A stretch of 44,245 nt of DNA from an uncultured Chlorobiaceae bacterium (GTDB lineage Bacteria > Bacteroidota > Chlorobiia > Chlorobiales > Chlorobiaceae). Shown here one piece after another: positions 25,581 to 34,253 of this stretch. The translations under genes and the position numbers were made by a program. The stretch is from the NCBI GenBank assembly GCA_903866255.1, contig CAIPMW010000013.1, forward strand, positions 1-44,245. Reading direction: 5' to 3'. The notes below the pieces were generated by a model, which ran no database searches, had not been told where the DNA came from, and saw only the letters and a list, made by a program, of their open reading frames with translations. The stretch's first letter is position 1. Every line of letters begins with the position of its first letter.

Positions 25581-25994
25581 TTAGTGACCACCCGACACCA
25601 AGCCCGCTGCAACAATACCAAGAACAGCAATCTGAAGCAACGTCAAAACAGTATAAATGCGATCCTTTTCCTTCAAGAAGACAGGGATAATAACTGCAAG
25701 GCAGAACATGGTCACCGATGAGAGATAGACTATTGATGCGTAACTGAGCACGTCACCCCTTCCCAACTGAGCGATCCAGTTCCACCCTGATGGAACATTA
25801 ACCACTTTATGTAACTCTGTCGCTCGAAGATGCCAATGCAAGGCAACCTCTGCAGGAGATGCCGCCGAAGGAAGCAACCGAAATACATAGGCAACGTAGC
25901 CTGCAACAATAAAAAAAATTCCCAGTGAGGAGGTCCAGGAGAGAACAGAGGCATAGGCCAACTGAACCCTGTTTGCATGAAGTTCTTGTTTCAT
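25581..25994 (-). CDS. DUF1634-like integral membrane protein
   Basis: A 137-residue protein with three to four hydrophobic segments (SLGIFFIVAGYVAYVF, VLSYASIVYLSSVTMFCLAVI and LLQIAVLGIVAAGLVSG). Proteins of this kind (DUF1634) commonly neighbour TauE/SafE exporters. Here it starts 16 bp after the end of the TauE/SafE gene on the same strand. A role as an accessory to sulfite or sulfur-compound export is inferred from this pairing only. The family call is from topology and context rather than clear motifs. Confidence 0.65.
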   Translation of the reverse strand: MKQELHANRVQLAYASVLSWTSSLGIFFIVAGYVAYVFRLLPSAASPAEVALHWHLRATELHKVVNVPSGWNWIAQLGRGDVLSYASIVYLSSVTMFCLAVIIPVFLKEKDRIYTVLTLLQIAVLGIVAAGLVSGGH

Positions 25995-26010
25995 GATAGG
26001 TACATTAAGG

Positions 26011-26967
26011 TCATATTCCGAATCCTTTTAAAAGAGCTCTTAATCCAGCGGCAGCCAAAAGCGTGATGACAAGCTTTCTGACAACACGAGTATGTACCTT
26101 TGTCAGCAGTCTTGCGCCAATTTTAGTCCCTATCATCATCCCTGCAATTGATGGAACTGCAATAAGAGGAAGCACTGCACCCTTGTGCAGATAGACCCAT
26201 GCGGCAGCAGTATCATTGATAGAGAGGACGAAAATGCTTGTGGCCACGGAGACTCTCAGAGGTGCACCAAGAACAAGGTTGAATACTGGCACATTTGCCC
26301 AACCAGCGCCAAGCCCGAACATTCCTGCCATGAATCCGATCACAATAAAAAGAAGAATTCCAACAGGGGTACGATGAATCTGCCAACTGACATCTTTTTT
26401 TAGCTGTTCATCGTAATAGATACCATAGATATGTAAAATTTTTGAAAGCGTATCTGGCTCAGCTATTTCTGGATATGCAGAGTTTTTGGAGAGCAGCATG
26501 ATAACCGAAATACCGAGAATTGTTGCACCCAAAGATAACTGCACAACATTTTCCGGCATGGCCAGCCCTGCCATAGCTCCGGCTATTGAGCTGATAGAGG
26601 CAATCAGCGCCATGGAAAGAGCAAGTTTGAGATTGGCAAGTCCCTTTTTCAGCAAGGGAGAGCCCGCCGAAAGCGCCCCGGAAAGCGCCACAAGCAGTCC
26701 CGCTCCCCTCACAAAGTCAATGTGGAAGGGAAAAAAACTGCTGACGATCGGCACAAACAGCACACCTCCACCAACCCCGGCAATAACAGCAATAATTCCA
26801 AGAAAAAATGAAAAGACGAAAAGTGCAATCTCCCATACCCACCATTCCGTTGGTACAGGAGGCGAAGTCTGTACAGCAAACGCCGCTACAGGCGACAACA
26901 GCATTAGCGCCGTGAACATCATCAACAAAAAAATTGAGATGACCGATCTATCTCCTCTTTTATTCAT
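26011..26967 (-). CDS. TauE/SafE family membrane exporter
   Basis: A 318-residue polytopic membrane protein of the TauE/SafE (sulfite/anion exporter) family. It has about eight to nine hydrophobic segments, with the duplicated motif IAVIAGVGGGVLFVPIV and GFMAGMFGLGAGWANVPVFN. The N-terminus (SVISIFLLMMFTALMLLSPV) looks like a signal or first helix. Start ATG 26967 (MNKRGDRSV) is preceded by GGGAGAGGA; the longer frame would overlap the molybdoenzyme gene. In this sulfur operon it plausibly exports sulfite or a related anion, but the substrate is inferred from context. Confidence 0.88.
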   Translation of the reverse strand: MNKRGDRSVISIFLLMMFTALMLLSPVAAFAVQTSPPVPTEWWVWEIALFVFSFFLGIIAVIAGVGGGVLFVPIVSSFFPFHIDFVRGAGLLVALSGALSAGSPLLKKGLANLKLALSMALIASISSIAGAMAGLAMPENVVQLSLGATILGISVIMLLSKNSAYPEIAEPDTLSKILHIYGIYYDEQLKKDVSWQIHRTPVGILLFIVIGFMAGMFGLGAGWANVPVFNLVLGAPLRVSVATSIFVLSINDTAAAWVYLHKGAVLPLIAVPSIAGMMIGTKIGARLLTKVHTRVVRKLVITLLAAAGLRALLKGFGI

Positions 26968-26980
26968 TCCTCTCCCACTG

Positions 26981-29842
26981 TTAAGAAATGTAGAAAGTCT
27001 TTTCATCAGGCCTGAATGGGCGCCCCATCCAGAGTGGACGGCGAAGACCATCAGGGCCCGGCGCTGGCCTTGTCATGGCAAGCCACTCCTTGTAAATCTG
27101 GTGTGAACGCTCCGTATCAACAAAAACGTCACCGTAACAATCCCCTTCATGCGCTTTTTCAATACGAACCTTCTGGTGCCAGCAGTGCATACCGCTGATG
27201 GGATCTGGATGAACCGGGAAGGTGATGTTCTGGTGCACGCCTCCATCAGACCAAAAGATTCTTGTTGAATCTGGATCGCTGCTCTCATAGGGCTCAATAC
27301 TCTCCTCAACTCTCATTTTCCATTTGCCGCCCCCTTCGCGCTTGATCTGTACGCGGTTGGTTGCCCAACGGTTGGCTGCGGGGTCCTGCTCGCGGCGCCA
27401 GCGACCAATGTGGTGCGAACAGGCAACAACTCCGGGGCGAATACCTTCCGTCACCCAAGCCCGGTTGATGAAAAAGCCGATATCGGTGTTAACCCTGATG
27501 AGATCACCATCCTCAAACCCGAGACTCTTTGCGTCAGAGGCATTCATCCAGACCGGGTTACGGTGCGCAATCTCTGCAAGCCATTTGGCATTGCCCGAAC
27601 GGGAGTGAATCAGTACCGGAAGACGGAAGGTCGGGACAAGCGCAAACTCACCCTTGCTCCGGTTCATAATCTCCTGATGCACATGGCTTTTAATGTAGAC
27701 AGGAAGACGATACTCAGGCCATTTCCAGTCGATCATCGTCTGTGAATAGAGTTCCTGTTTGCGGGATGGAGTCGGGAAACCTGTGCAATTTGCACCATTA
27801 ACCTGAACACCGATTGACTTGCCATTTTTCGTTATGAGGCCTGTATCCTGCTTGACGGTTGATCCCTGCAGATCTGCCTCCGACAAGGTTCTCTCATTGA
27901 CCTTGTAGACGTTGGTTTCGACCTCAAAAGCACCATATTTCTGCATATATCCCAGGGCAGTCAACCCCTCTTTGGCCGCCTTTTCCGGCAACCCCGGAAC
28001 GCGCTCAAAGATGTAACGGTAATACTCCTCAATGGTAATCTTTTCACCGGGACGATAAGGCGACATGCAATACTGCTTTATACCGAGGCTTCCATCCGGG
28101 TCAATCCGCCAGGTAAGCTCAATCCAGAACTCATCCTCTTCCCATACCTCGCCAACATTAGCCTGCCAGGTATAATCCACCGGATTGCCCATCTTTGCGT
28201 GAGCAACACGAAGTACAGGCTGACGGAAGGCAATCCACTTGCCTGCGTGGGTTTCATAACTGATCAGGTCATGCCGTTCAGCAGAGTGCCCCATAGGCAA
28301 AACATAATCAGCAAAATAGGCTGTTTCGCTCCATGTTGGAGTAAGCGCCGCATGAAGACCAATTTTTGACTCATCCTCCAGCGCCTCAATCCATGAAAAA
28401 CCGTCTGGATAGGTCCAGACCGGATTAAAGACTCTGGTAAAATAGACATCAAGCTTGCCACGTCCCTCTTTGAGAAAATGGGGCAGCAGGAAGCTCAGCT
28501 CAAAGTGAGCGAGAGGATACTCATCAGGCAACTGAAGTGTGTTCCAGAAGGTCTGAGGTTTCGGCTTGGCATGAACATCAGGGTGGAACTTGTTCCATGC
28601 GCTTGGCGATGTTCCGCCAGGGGTGCCAACACTGCCCGTCAAAACATTCAGGAAATGGAGTGTTCGTGACACTGCCCAGCCACCAAGATTACCGCTGCTT
28701 GCGCTGCGCCACACATGTGTGGCAAACTGCGTACCAGCCTCACCTATCTTGCGGGCAACCTCTACAATCATAGCCGCCTTGACGCCACTCTCTTTTTCGG
28801 CATACTCCGGTGTGTAGGCACTGTACTCTTTTTTCAGAGCCTCAATGAAATTTTCAAAGGTCACTGGAGTCCCCTTATAATCCTGCTGCAGGTACTCCTT
28901 CCAGTTCACCCAGTTTTCAAGGTAGTTGCGGTTATAGATCCCTTCATCAAGAATCACCTTTGCCATAGCGAGCAAAATCGCAGGCTCACTGCCTGGAAAA
29001 CTCGGCATCCAGTAGTCCGACATGCTCGCCGTGTTTGAAAGACGAGGATCAAGCACCGCAAGTTTGGCGCCTTTCATTCTTGCTTCAACAATGCGTTGGG
29101 CATGAGGGTTGAAATAGTGCCCCGACTCAAGGTGGGCACTGACCAGCAACATAAATTTAGCATTGGTATAGTCGGGAGAGGGACGATCGAGCCCTTCCCA
29201 TATCGCATAACCAAAACGTGCTCCAGAAGAACAAACATTGGTGTGGCTGTTATGGCCATCCACATTCCAGGCTCTCAGCACCCACTCCATGAAGCCTTCA
29301 TGGCCGGGGCGCCCGACATGATACGATATTTCGTTGTTGCGTCCCTCCTGTATGGCCTTGCGCATTCTTCCTGCAATATCGTCCAGAACACTGTCCCAGC
29401 TCACCCGATCCCACTTGCCACCGCCTCTTTTTCCCGATCGTTTCATCGGGTAAAGCACACGGTCGGTATCTTCAATCTGGTTGAGGGTTGCGGGGCCTTT
29501 GGCACAATTTCTACCACGACTTGCAGGATGGTAAGGATTGCCGACCAGCTTGCGCATTGTCATGGTCTCTTTATCAACATAAGCCAGAAGTCCACAACCA
29601 GCCTCACAATTGAAACAGGCGGTCGGAATAATCATATACTCCTTTGACTTGCGCTCAGGCCAGCTTTTAGAATCGTACTCCACCCAGTTGTCCCACTGAT
29701 CGGGAGGTGGACAATTAACCTGCTCGCCATGGGGGGCTGCACTTTTCACTGCTGGACCTTCCCCTTCAGTATGGAGATCAGGGATAAGATGCAGTTTTTC
29801 TGCTATCGTTTCAATAACTGTTGGTTTATGGGTATAGGTCAT
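26981..29842 (-). CDS. soeA: SoeA-like molybdopterin oxidoreductase catalytic subunit
   Basis: A 953-residue molybdopterin-guanine-dinucleotide enzyme of the PsrA/SoeA group. An N-terminal [4Fe-4S] site is formed by Cys76, Cys79, Cys83 and Cys113. The likely molybdenum ligand is Cys204 in NVCSSGARFGYA. There is no Tat signal, which fits a cytoplasmic enzyme such as SoeA, the sulfite:quinone oxidoreductase, rather than periplasmic polysulfide reductase. In green sulfur bacteria homologous operons are called polysulfide-reductase-like complex 3. Start ATG 29842 has GGAG upstream; the iron-sulfur/membrane partner precedes it by 18 bp. Sulfite oxidation to sulfate (or APS-independent) is the favoured role. 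Confidence 0.85.
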   Translation of the reverse strand: MTYTHKPTVIETIAEKLHLIPDLHTEGEGPAVKSAAPHGEQVNCPPPDQWDNWVEYDSKSWPERKSKEYMIIPTACFNCEAGCGLLAYVDKETMTMRKLVGNPYHPASRGRNCAKGPATLNQIEDTDRVLYPMKRSGKRGGGKWDRVSWDSVLDDIAGRMRKAIQEGRNNEISYHVGRPGHEGFMEWVLRAWNVDGHNSHTNVCSSGARFGYAIWEGLDRPSPDYTNAKFMLLVSAHLESGHYFNPHAQRIVEARMKGAKLAVLDPRLSNTASMSDYWMPSFPGSEPAILLAMAKVILDEGIYNRNYLENWVNWKEYLQQDYKGTPVTFENFIEALKKEYSAYTPEYAEKESGVKAAMIVEVARKIGEAGTQFATHVWRSASSGNLGGWAVSRTLHFLNVLTGSVGTPGGTSPSAWNKFHPDVHAKPKPQTFWNTLQLPDEYPLAHFELSFLLPHFLKEGRGKLDVYFTRVFNPVWTYPDGFSWIEALEDESKIGLHAALTPTWSETAYFADYVLPMGHSAERHDLISYETHAGKWIAFRQPVLRVAHAKMGNPVDYTWQANVGEVWEEDEFWIELTWRIDPDGSLGIKQYCMSPYRPGEKITIEEYYRYIFERVPGLPEKAAKEGLTALGYMQKYGAFEVETNVYKVNERTLSEADLQGSTVKQDTGLITKNGKSIGVQVNGANCTGFPTPSRKQELYSQTMIDWKWPEYRLPVYIKSHVHQEIMNRSKGEFALVPTFRLPVLIHSRSGNAKWLAEIAHRNPVWMNASDAKSLGFEDGDLIRVNTDIGFFINRAWVTEGIRPGVVACSHHIGRWRREQDPAANRWATNRVQIKREGGGKWKMRVEESIEPYESSDPDSTRIFWSDGGVHQNITFPVHPDPISGMHCWHQKVRIEKAHEGDCYGDVFVDTERSHQIYKEWLAMTRPAPGPDGLRRPLWMGRPFRPDEKTFYIS

Positions 29843-29860
29843 AGTTTCTCCAGCACTTGT

Positions 29861-31414
29861 TTAACTTAACGGGACGGTTTGCGGCGCATGAATCCAGACT
29901 TTTTCTGTGTAGAAGACACCGCAAAGTCCAAAAATAGCTGCAAAAGCAAGGATAACAGGATCGGCAAAAGCAAGACACAACAGGAGAGGCAGCACATTGC
30001 CCAGCAAGAAGCTGCCATACCAGAATGATTGCTTCAATGACCCATGCAAGATAGTTTCCGCAGCACGCTCTGCTGATTTCGACGGATGCTTGCCTAAAAG
30101 TTCAGACAGCATCACAAGAATATGAAGAACAAAGCCACCGGCAAGAGCAGGCCTGAGCGATTCAGAAAGGTCAGAAGCGCTTGAGGTCAAAAGGCCAAGA
30201 ACAAGCATGGCTGAACCTCCTGCAAGCAGCGAGTTCAGAAAGATATGCAACAGAAGCATCGGGCTTTGCCAGAAGTCTCTCCCCTTTGCAGAACCAAAAA
30301 GAAATGCCGTATAGATCGCTGTCAACAGGGCAAAAAGTGCACCGCACCAGAGCGAAATCTGTTCGAGCAGAGGTATTTCCAAATATTTTGCAACTCCCCA
30401 CAAGACAAGAAATGCACCAAATCCGGCAATTGTCAATCCACCCTTCACAAGCCATGAACCAAATTGCGGACGAAGCATCACAGAAGAAAAACGCTCGGGA
30501 CGATCAAGATCCTTGACAAGAAATCCTCCCGTAAGGGCAAGAAAAAGAAGCGAGGTAGCCCATACAGCCCATTGCAGTGAATCGGAGAGTGGATGCATCA
30601 GCAACGTCTGTAAAACAAACATCAGCAAAAACAATCCTGACGACACAGCCTTCGACCAGACATAAGCGGGAACCTCCCAGCCCCAGACAACTCCCTTGGC
30701 AGGAATATCATACACCTTTCTTGCCCTTGGTTTTCCATCAACGCCTGATGATGGAAGCAATTTTTTTGCCGGTTTGACAAAGTGCTTACCCGAAAAATGG
30801 CCAACTCCGCGCGATTGTTCGCTCCAGAGATATCCATTGACCTCCGAAACCTCAAGAGGATCAAGCGAAGCTCCATCACCGTTGATGTAATAAAGTTTGG
30901 GCGAAGTACCCTTTTCTGGCTTGCGCACCATCGTCTGCTCTTTTGCCACAAGGCGAGCGATCTCACTGCGGGGATCATCAAGATCACCGGCAACAATTGC
31001 CTGCTGGGGACAAATCGCAACACAGGCTGGATTGAGGCCGACCTCTTTCCTGTGGGCACAATAGTTGCATTTTGCGGAGGTGTGCGTCTCGGGATCCATA
31101 TAGAGAGCACCATAGGGACAGGCTTGGGAACAGGCTTTGCAGCCGATACAGCGACGCTGGTCAAAATCAACAATACCATCGTCACGCCGGTGCAGCGCCT
31201 CAACCGGACAGATATCAACACAGGGCGGTTCAGCGCAATGGTTGCAGCGGAGAACGGTAAAATATCTTCTGCTGTCGGGGAATGTCCCCTTTTCAACATA
31301 TTTAACCCAGGTACGGTTTACACCGAGAGGCACCTGGTTTTCGGATTTGCATGCCACCGTGCAGGCATGGCATCCGATACATTTCCGGGCATCAATAACA
31401 AAACCGTAATTCAT
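29861..31414 (-). CDS. Fused SoeB-SoeC-like iron-sulfur and membrane-anchor subunit
   Basis: A 517-residue natural fusion. Residues 1 to about 190 are a four-cluster ferredoxin subunit (CIGCHACTVAC, CNHCAEPPCVDICP, CIGCKACSQACP, CNYCAHRKEVGLNPACVAIC). From about residue 245 to the end is an NrfD/DmsC-like membrane protein with about eight helices. It would take electrons from the SoeA-like subunit and deliver them to menaquinone. ATG 31414 (MNYGFVIDARKCIGCHAC) is chosen because the extension upstream is not conserved-looking and a promoter can be read just beyond it. In purple bacteria SoeB and SoeC are separate chains. Confidence 0.87.
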   Translation of the reverse strand: MNYGFVIDARKCIGCHACTVACKSENQVPLGVNRTWVKYVEKGTFPDSRRYFTVLRCNHCAEPPCVDICPVEALHRRDDGIVDFDQRRCIGCKACSQACPYGALYMDPETHTSAKCNYCAHRKEVGLNPACVAICPQQAIVAGDLDDPRSEIARLVAKEQTMVRKPEKGTSPKLYYINGDGASLDPLEVSEVNGYLWSEQSRGVGHFSGKHFVKPAKKLLPSSGVDGKPRARKVYDIPAKGVVWGWEVPAYVWSKAVSSGLFLLMFVLQTLLMHPLSDSLQWAVWATSLLFLALTGGFLVKDLDRPERFSSVMLRPQFGSWLVKGGLTIAGFGAFLVLWGVAKYLEIPLLEQISLWCGALFALLTAIYTAFLFGSAKGRDFWQSPMLLLHIFLNSLLAGGSAMLVLGLLTSSASDLSESLRPALAGGFVLHILVMLSELLGKHPSKSAERAAETILHGSLKQSFWYGSFLLGNVLPLLLCLAFADPVILAFAAIFGLCGVFYTEKVWIHAPQTVPLS

Positions 31415-31439
31415 GGAGTGGTTTGCTCTAATAATTGTA

Positions 31440-31468
31440 ATATCATAGACAGTGAATGACCATTTCAA
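31440..31468 (-). promoter_or_regulatory. Candidate sigma-70 promoter of the Soe-like/sulfur relay operon
   Basis: On the minus strand TTGAAA (31463-31468) and TGATAT (31440-31445) are separated by exactly 17 bp. Transcription would start about 20 nt before ATG 31414 of the fused iron-sulfur/membrane subunit. Both hexamers match the consensus at four positions. Confidence 0.4.
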
Positions 31469-31729
31469 GCATGACTTGACAAGAAAAAATGCGGCGCAAA
31501 GTACACCAGAAAAAGGATGAGCACCTGCATTAAAATATAATCATTATATCAGTATATAACTAATCAGGTGATTAATAAAAAACGAAATTGAGCACCTGGC
31601 GGTCTAACACCTGATGGAGAGTGAATCGCTGCAACATCCACTCGATTATCACCAGTATAAGGTTGGTTATGGAAATATTGCGGGGAATGTAGTCTCGGGA
31701 GAAAAAATCATGGTTGCAGAGGCACGGCC

Positions 31730-31773
31730 AACACCCATCTCGTTATGAGGTAGTGTGTCAGGGGATGGGTGTT
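31730..31773. repeat. 10-bp perfect inverted repeat
   Basis: The arms AACACCCATC (31730-31739) and GATGGGTGTT (31764-31773) flank a 24-nt loop. No U-tract follows on either strand, so it does not look like an ordinary terminator. It lies about 70 bp beyond the end of livF and may be an RNA structure or a protein-binding site. Confidence 0.5.
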
Positions 31774-31844
31774 ATGCCGCTTAATATTCGATAAGCCAAA
31801 CCCCTGATGTCGATTTATGTAAAAGCCTTCAAAGAATCTGGCCG

Positions 31845-32540
31845 TCACATACCCAAAAAAGCTTTTTTAACATCCTGATTATTCAACAGCTCCTCACCGG
31901 TTCCAGTCAGAACAATTCTTCCGGTTTCAATGACGTAACCCCGATGACTGATATTCAGGGACTGATAGACATTCTGCTCAACCAGAAGAACAGTAACACC
32001 ACTGCTGTTGATGGTGTGAATTGCGCCAAAAACCACCTCGGTAAACAGTGGCGACAATCCAAGGCTTGGCTCGTCAAGCAGAAGAAGCTTGGGATTACCC
32101 ATAAGTCCGCGCCCTATGGCAAGCATCTGTTGCTCTCCACCGGACATGGTGCCACCCAACTGATTACGGCGCTGGGCAAGTTTCGGAAAAAGGGTAAAAA
32201 CCTTGTCGAGATTCTGTGGTCTCTCTTTCTGACAGAGAAATCCCCCCATCATCAAATTTTCAACTACCGTCATCTCGGGAAAAATCTTGCGACCCTCTGG
32301 AACATGCACAATTCCTCTCTGAACAATAGTGTGCGCTTTAAGGTTATGCAGTGATTCGTTGTTCCAGGTGATGACACCAGACCACTTGATAATCCCTGAA
32401 ATTGCCTTGAGCAAAGTCGATTTACCAGCACCATTGCTGCCAACAACCGAAACAACCTCGCCCTGGGCAATAGTGAGATTGATATCCCTCAGAACAGGCA
32501 TTTCTCCATATCCTGCATTCAAACTTTTAATATCAAGCAT
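31845..32540 (-). CDS. livF: Branched-chain-amino-acid-type ABC transporter ATPase (LivF)
   Basis: A 231-residue ABC ATPase of the LivF type, with Walker A VVGSNGAGKSTLLKAI, signature TMSGGEQQMLAIGRGLMG, Walker B LLLLDEPSLGLSPLF and the H-loop replaced by the family's LVEQN. It energises uptake together with LivG. ATG 32540 (MLDIKSLNAGYGEM) overlaps the livG stop and has GGAGGT upstream; the longer frame runs through livG. The transported compound cannot be told from the ATPase; see livK. Confidence 0.92.
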   Translation of the reverse strand: MLDIKSLNAGYGEMPVLRDINLTIAQGEVVSVVGSNGAGKSTLLKAISGIIKWSGVITWNNESLHNLKAHTIVQRGIVHVPEGRKIFPEMTVVENLMMGGFLCQKERPQNLDKVFTLFPKLAQRRNQLGGTMSGGEQQMLAIGRGLMGNPKLLLLDEPSLGLSPLFTEVVFGAIHTINSSGVTVLLVEQNVYQSLNISHRGYVIETGRIVLTGTGEELLNNQDVKKAFLGM

Positions 32541-33261
32541 TATGACCACCTCCAAGATAAGCTGCAATAACGTCAGGATTCGTAGTAATCTCCCCAGGAG
32601 TACCCTCGGCGAGCTTTTCACCGGAGTTCAACACAACTATCCGGTCACAGATTGAGGTAACTGCTTTCATGTCGTGCTCAATAAAAATAATGGTCGCCCC
32701 TTTCTTTCGGATACCCCTGATGATATCAAGAATAGTATCAGTTTCGGTGTGGTTCAATCCACCACATATTTCATCAAGAAGCAGCATTTTGGGGCGAGTA
32801 GCAAGAACTCTGGCAAGTTCAAGCTTCTTTTTCAGACCAATAGGCAGAGAACCTGCTGATTTAGTGGCATAATCGTTTAACCCTACCATCTGCAACTGTT
32901 CTTTTGCATTTGCTTCTGCCTCTTTGGCAATATTTGTGACAGAAAATGCACCTACCATGACATTTTCAAGCACCGTCAAGCTGCCAAGAGGCTTGACTCT
33001 TTGCCAAGTACGGGCCATACCCAACTTGCAAACCTCATCGGGACGCAGGGCATTGATCTTTTTTGTATCAAAAATCACATCACCCGATGTCGCAGGAAAA
33101 TAACCGGTGATGCAGTTGAAGAGTGTCGTTTTACCAGCTCCATTTGGTCCGATAAGACCAAAAATCTGCTCCTCTTCAACAGAAAAAGAGACATCCGAGA
33201 CCGCAACATTTCCACCAAAATGTTTGCTGACATGGCTGATATGAAGAAGATGTTGTATCAT
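32533..33261 (-). CDS. livG: Branched-chain-amino-acid-type ABC transporter ATPase (LivG)
   Basis: A 242-residue ABC ATPase of the LivG type: Walker A GLIGPNGAGKTTLFNCITG, a family-typical insertion before LARVLATRPKMLLLDEICGG (Walker B) and switch histidine IIFIEHDMKAV. The signature LPIGLKKKLELAR deviates from LSGGQ in the way usual for LivG. Overlaps both livM (4 bp) and livF (8 bp), indicating tight translational coupling. Confidence 0.92.
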   Translation of the reverse strand: MIQHLLHISHVSKHFGGNVAVSDVSFSVEEEQIFGLIGPNGAGKTTLFNCITGYFPATSGDVIFDTKKINALRPDEVCKLGMARTWQRVKPLGSLTVLENVMVGAFSVTNIAKEAEANAKEQLQMVGLNDYATKSAGSLPIGLKKKLELARVLATRPKMLLLDEICGGLNHTETDTILDIIRGIRKKGATIIFIEHDMKAVTSICDRIVVLNSGEKLAEGTPGEITTNPDVIAAYLGGGHNA

Positions 33262-34253
33262 TTTTTTCTCCGGAAAAGCCCGAGAATCCCTTTGGGCAGA
33301 TAAAGTATGCAGAGTACGGTGATGATTCCATAGACAAGCACGTGGGCATTCGCCAGACTCCCCTTTAAAAAGAGTCCAACCCCGGAGGTTTCAGAGACAA
33401 GACCAGCCTTGATCAGCATATCTCCAATGAGGTTGGAACGCAGCATTTCGGCCAAAGGCACCAGAAGGAGTGCGCCAATAACCGGGCCCCACAACGTCCC
33501 GACACCACCGATAATAGCCGTCAGAATAATTTCAATGGAGAGTCGAAGGTCAAGCACCGCCGATGTATCAATAAAACGAATGTAAAGCCCATAGAGCGAA
33601 CCAAGAACAGAGGTCAATGCAGCAGAGAGAAGCAATGCCTTGTTTTTATAGAAATAGATATTGATACCAAGCGAAGCCGCCGCGTCCTGATCTTCACGAA
33701 TTGCCTGCAGATAGTACCCTGTTTTGGATCTCCTCAAATATGCCGTTATGGAGAGAGTAACAACAAGCACCAGCAGCATACCATAATAAAACGGGATTTT
33801 ACTATTCAGGTCAAGATTCCACAGAGCAACATCAGTAAGCAAAATACCCTGCGCGCCACCAGTAAAATTAAAATTGAGCACCGACAGGCGTACAACTTCG
33901 GCCACCGCAATAGAGGCGAGCCCAAAGTAGTGACCACGCAACCGGAAAACAATACTACCGGTAATCAGGGCAATAATAGAGGCAACAACAATCCCCACTG
34001 CAATACAGAACAGTGGATTGAGGTTATAAAGCGTCACCAGAATCATTGTGGTATAAGCACCAGCTCCAAAGTAAGCTGCATGGCCAAAACTGTACTGCCC
34101 GGCATAACCGCCAAGAATATTCCATGCCGAAGAGAGCGCGGCCATCATCAGCATCGAAATCAATATACCAATGACATAGGGGTTCTCCCCAATAACAAGC
34201 GGTAACAAAACTGCACCTGCCGCGAGAACTGACAAAAAAGCGATCTGTTTCAT
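33258..34253 (-). CDS. livM: Branched-chain-amino-acid-type ABC transporter permease (LivM)
   Basis: A 331-residue inner-membrane permease with eight to ten hydrophobic segments, starting MKQIAFLSVLAAGAVLLPLV. LivM hallmarks include GGYAGQYSFGHAAYFGAGAY near the N-terminus and the coupling loop AIREDQDAAASLGINIYFYK, followed by IIGGVGTLWGPVIGA. Its start coincides with the livH stop and its end overlaps livG. Confidence 0.92.
   Translation of the reverse strand: MKQIAFLSVLAAGAVLLPLVIGENPYVIGILISMLMMAALSSAWNILGGYAGQYSFGHAAYFGAGAYTTMILVTLYNLNPLFCIAVGIVVASIIALITGSIVFRLRGHYFGLASIAVAEVVRLSVLNFNFTGGAQGILLTDVALWNLDLNSKIPFYYGMLLVLVVTLSITAYLRRSKTGYYLQAIREDQDAAASLGINIYFYKNKALLLSAALTSVLGSLYGLYIRFIDTSAVLDLRLSIEIILTAIIGGVGTLWGPVIGALLLVPLAEMLRSNLIGDMLIKAGLVSETSGVGLFLKGSLANAHVLVYGIITVLCILYLPKGILGLFRRKK

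Larger units (their letters stand above)
31415..31844. other. 430-bp intergenic region between the Soe-like operon and livF
   Basis: No gene is supportable. The right-hand operon ends here and the Soe-like operon begins here. The region contains a candidate promoter for the Soe-like operon, a repeated GAGCACCTG (near 31517 and 31590), a long AT-rich tract and a 10-bp inverted repeat (31730-31773). A 44-codon plus-strand frame at 31614-31748 lacks a ribosome-binding site. Confidence 0.5.

Noticed and set aside
26981-29842. Periplasmic polysulfide reductase or thiosulfate reductase catalytic subunit
   Set aside because: No Tat signal is present at the N-terminus, and the neighbours fit a cytoplasmic sulfite-oxidising complex better; the alternative is not fully excluded.
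31614-31748. 44-codon plus-strand frame in the livF-Soe intergenic region
   Set aside because: No ribosome-binding site, no similarity recognised, and composition like surrounding non-coding DNA.
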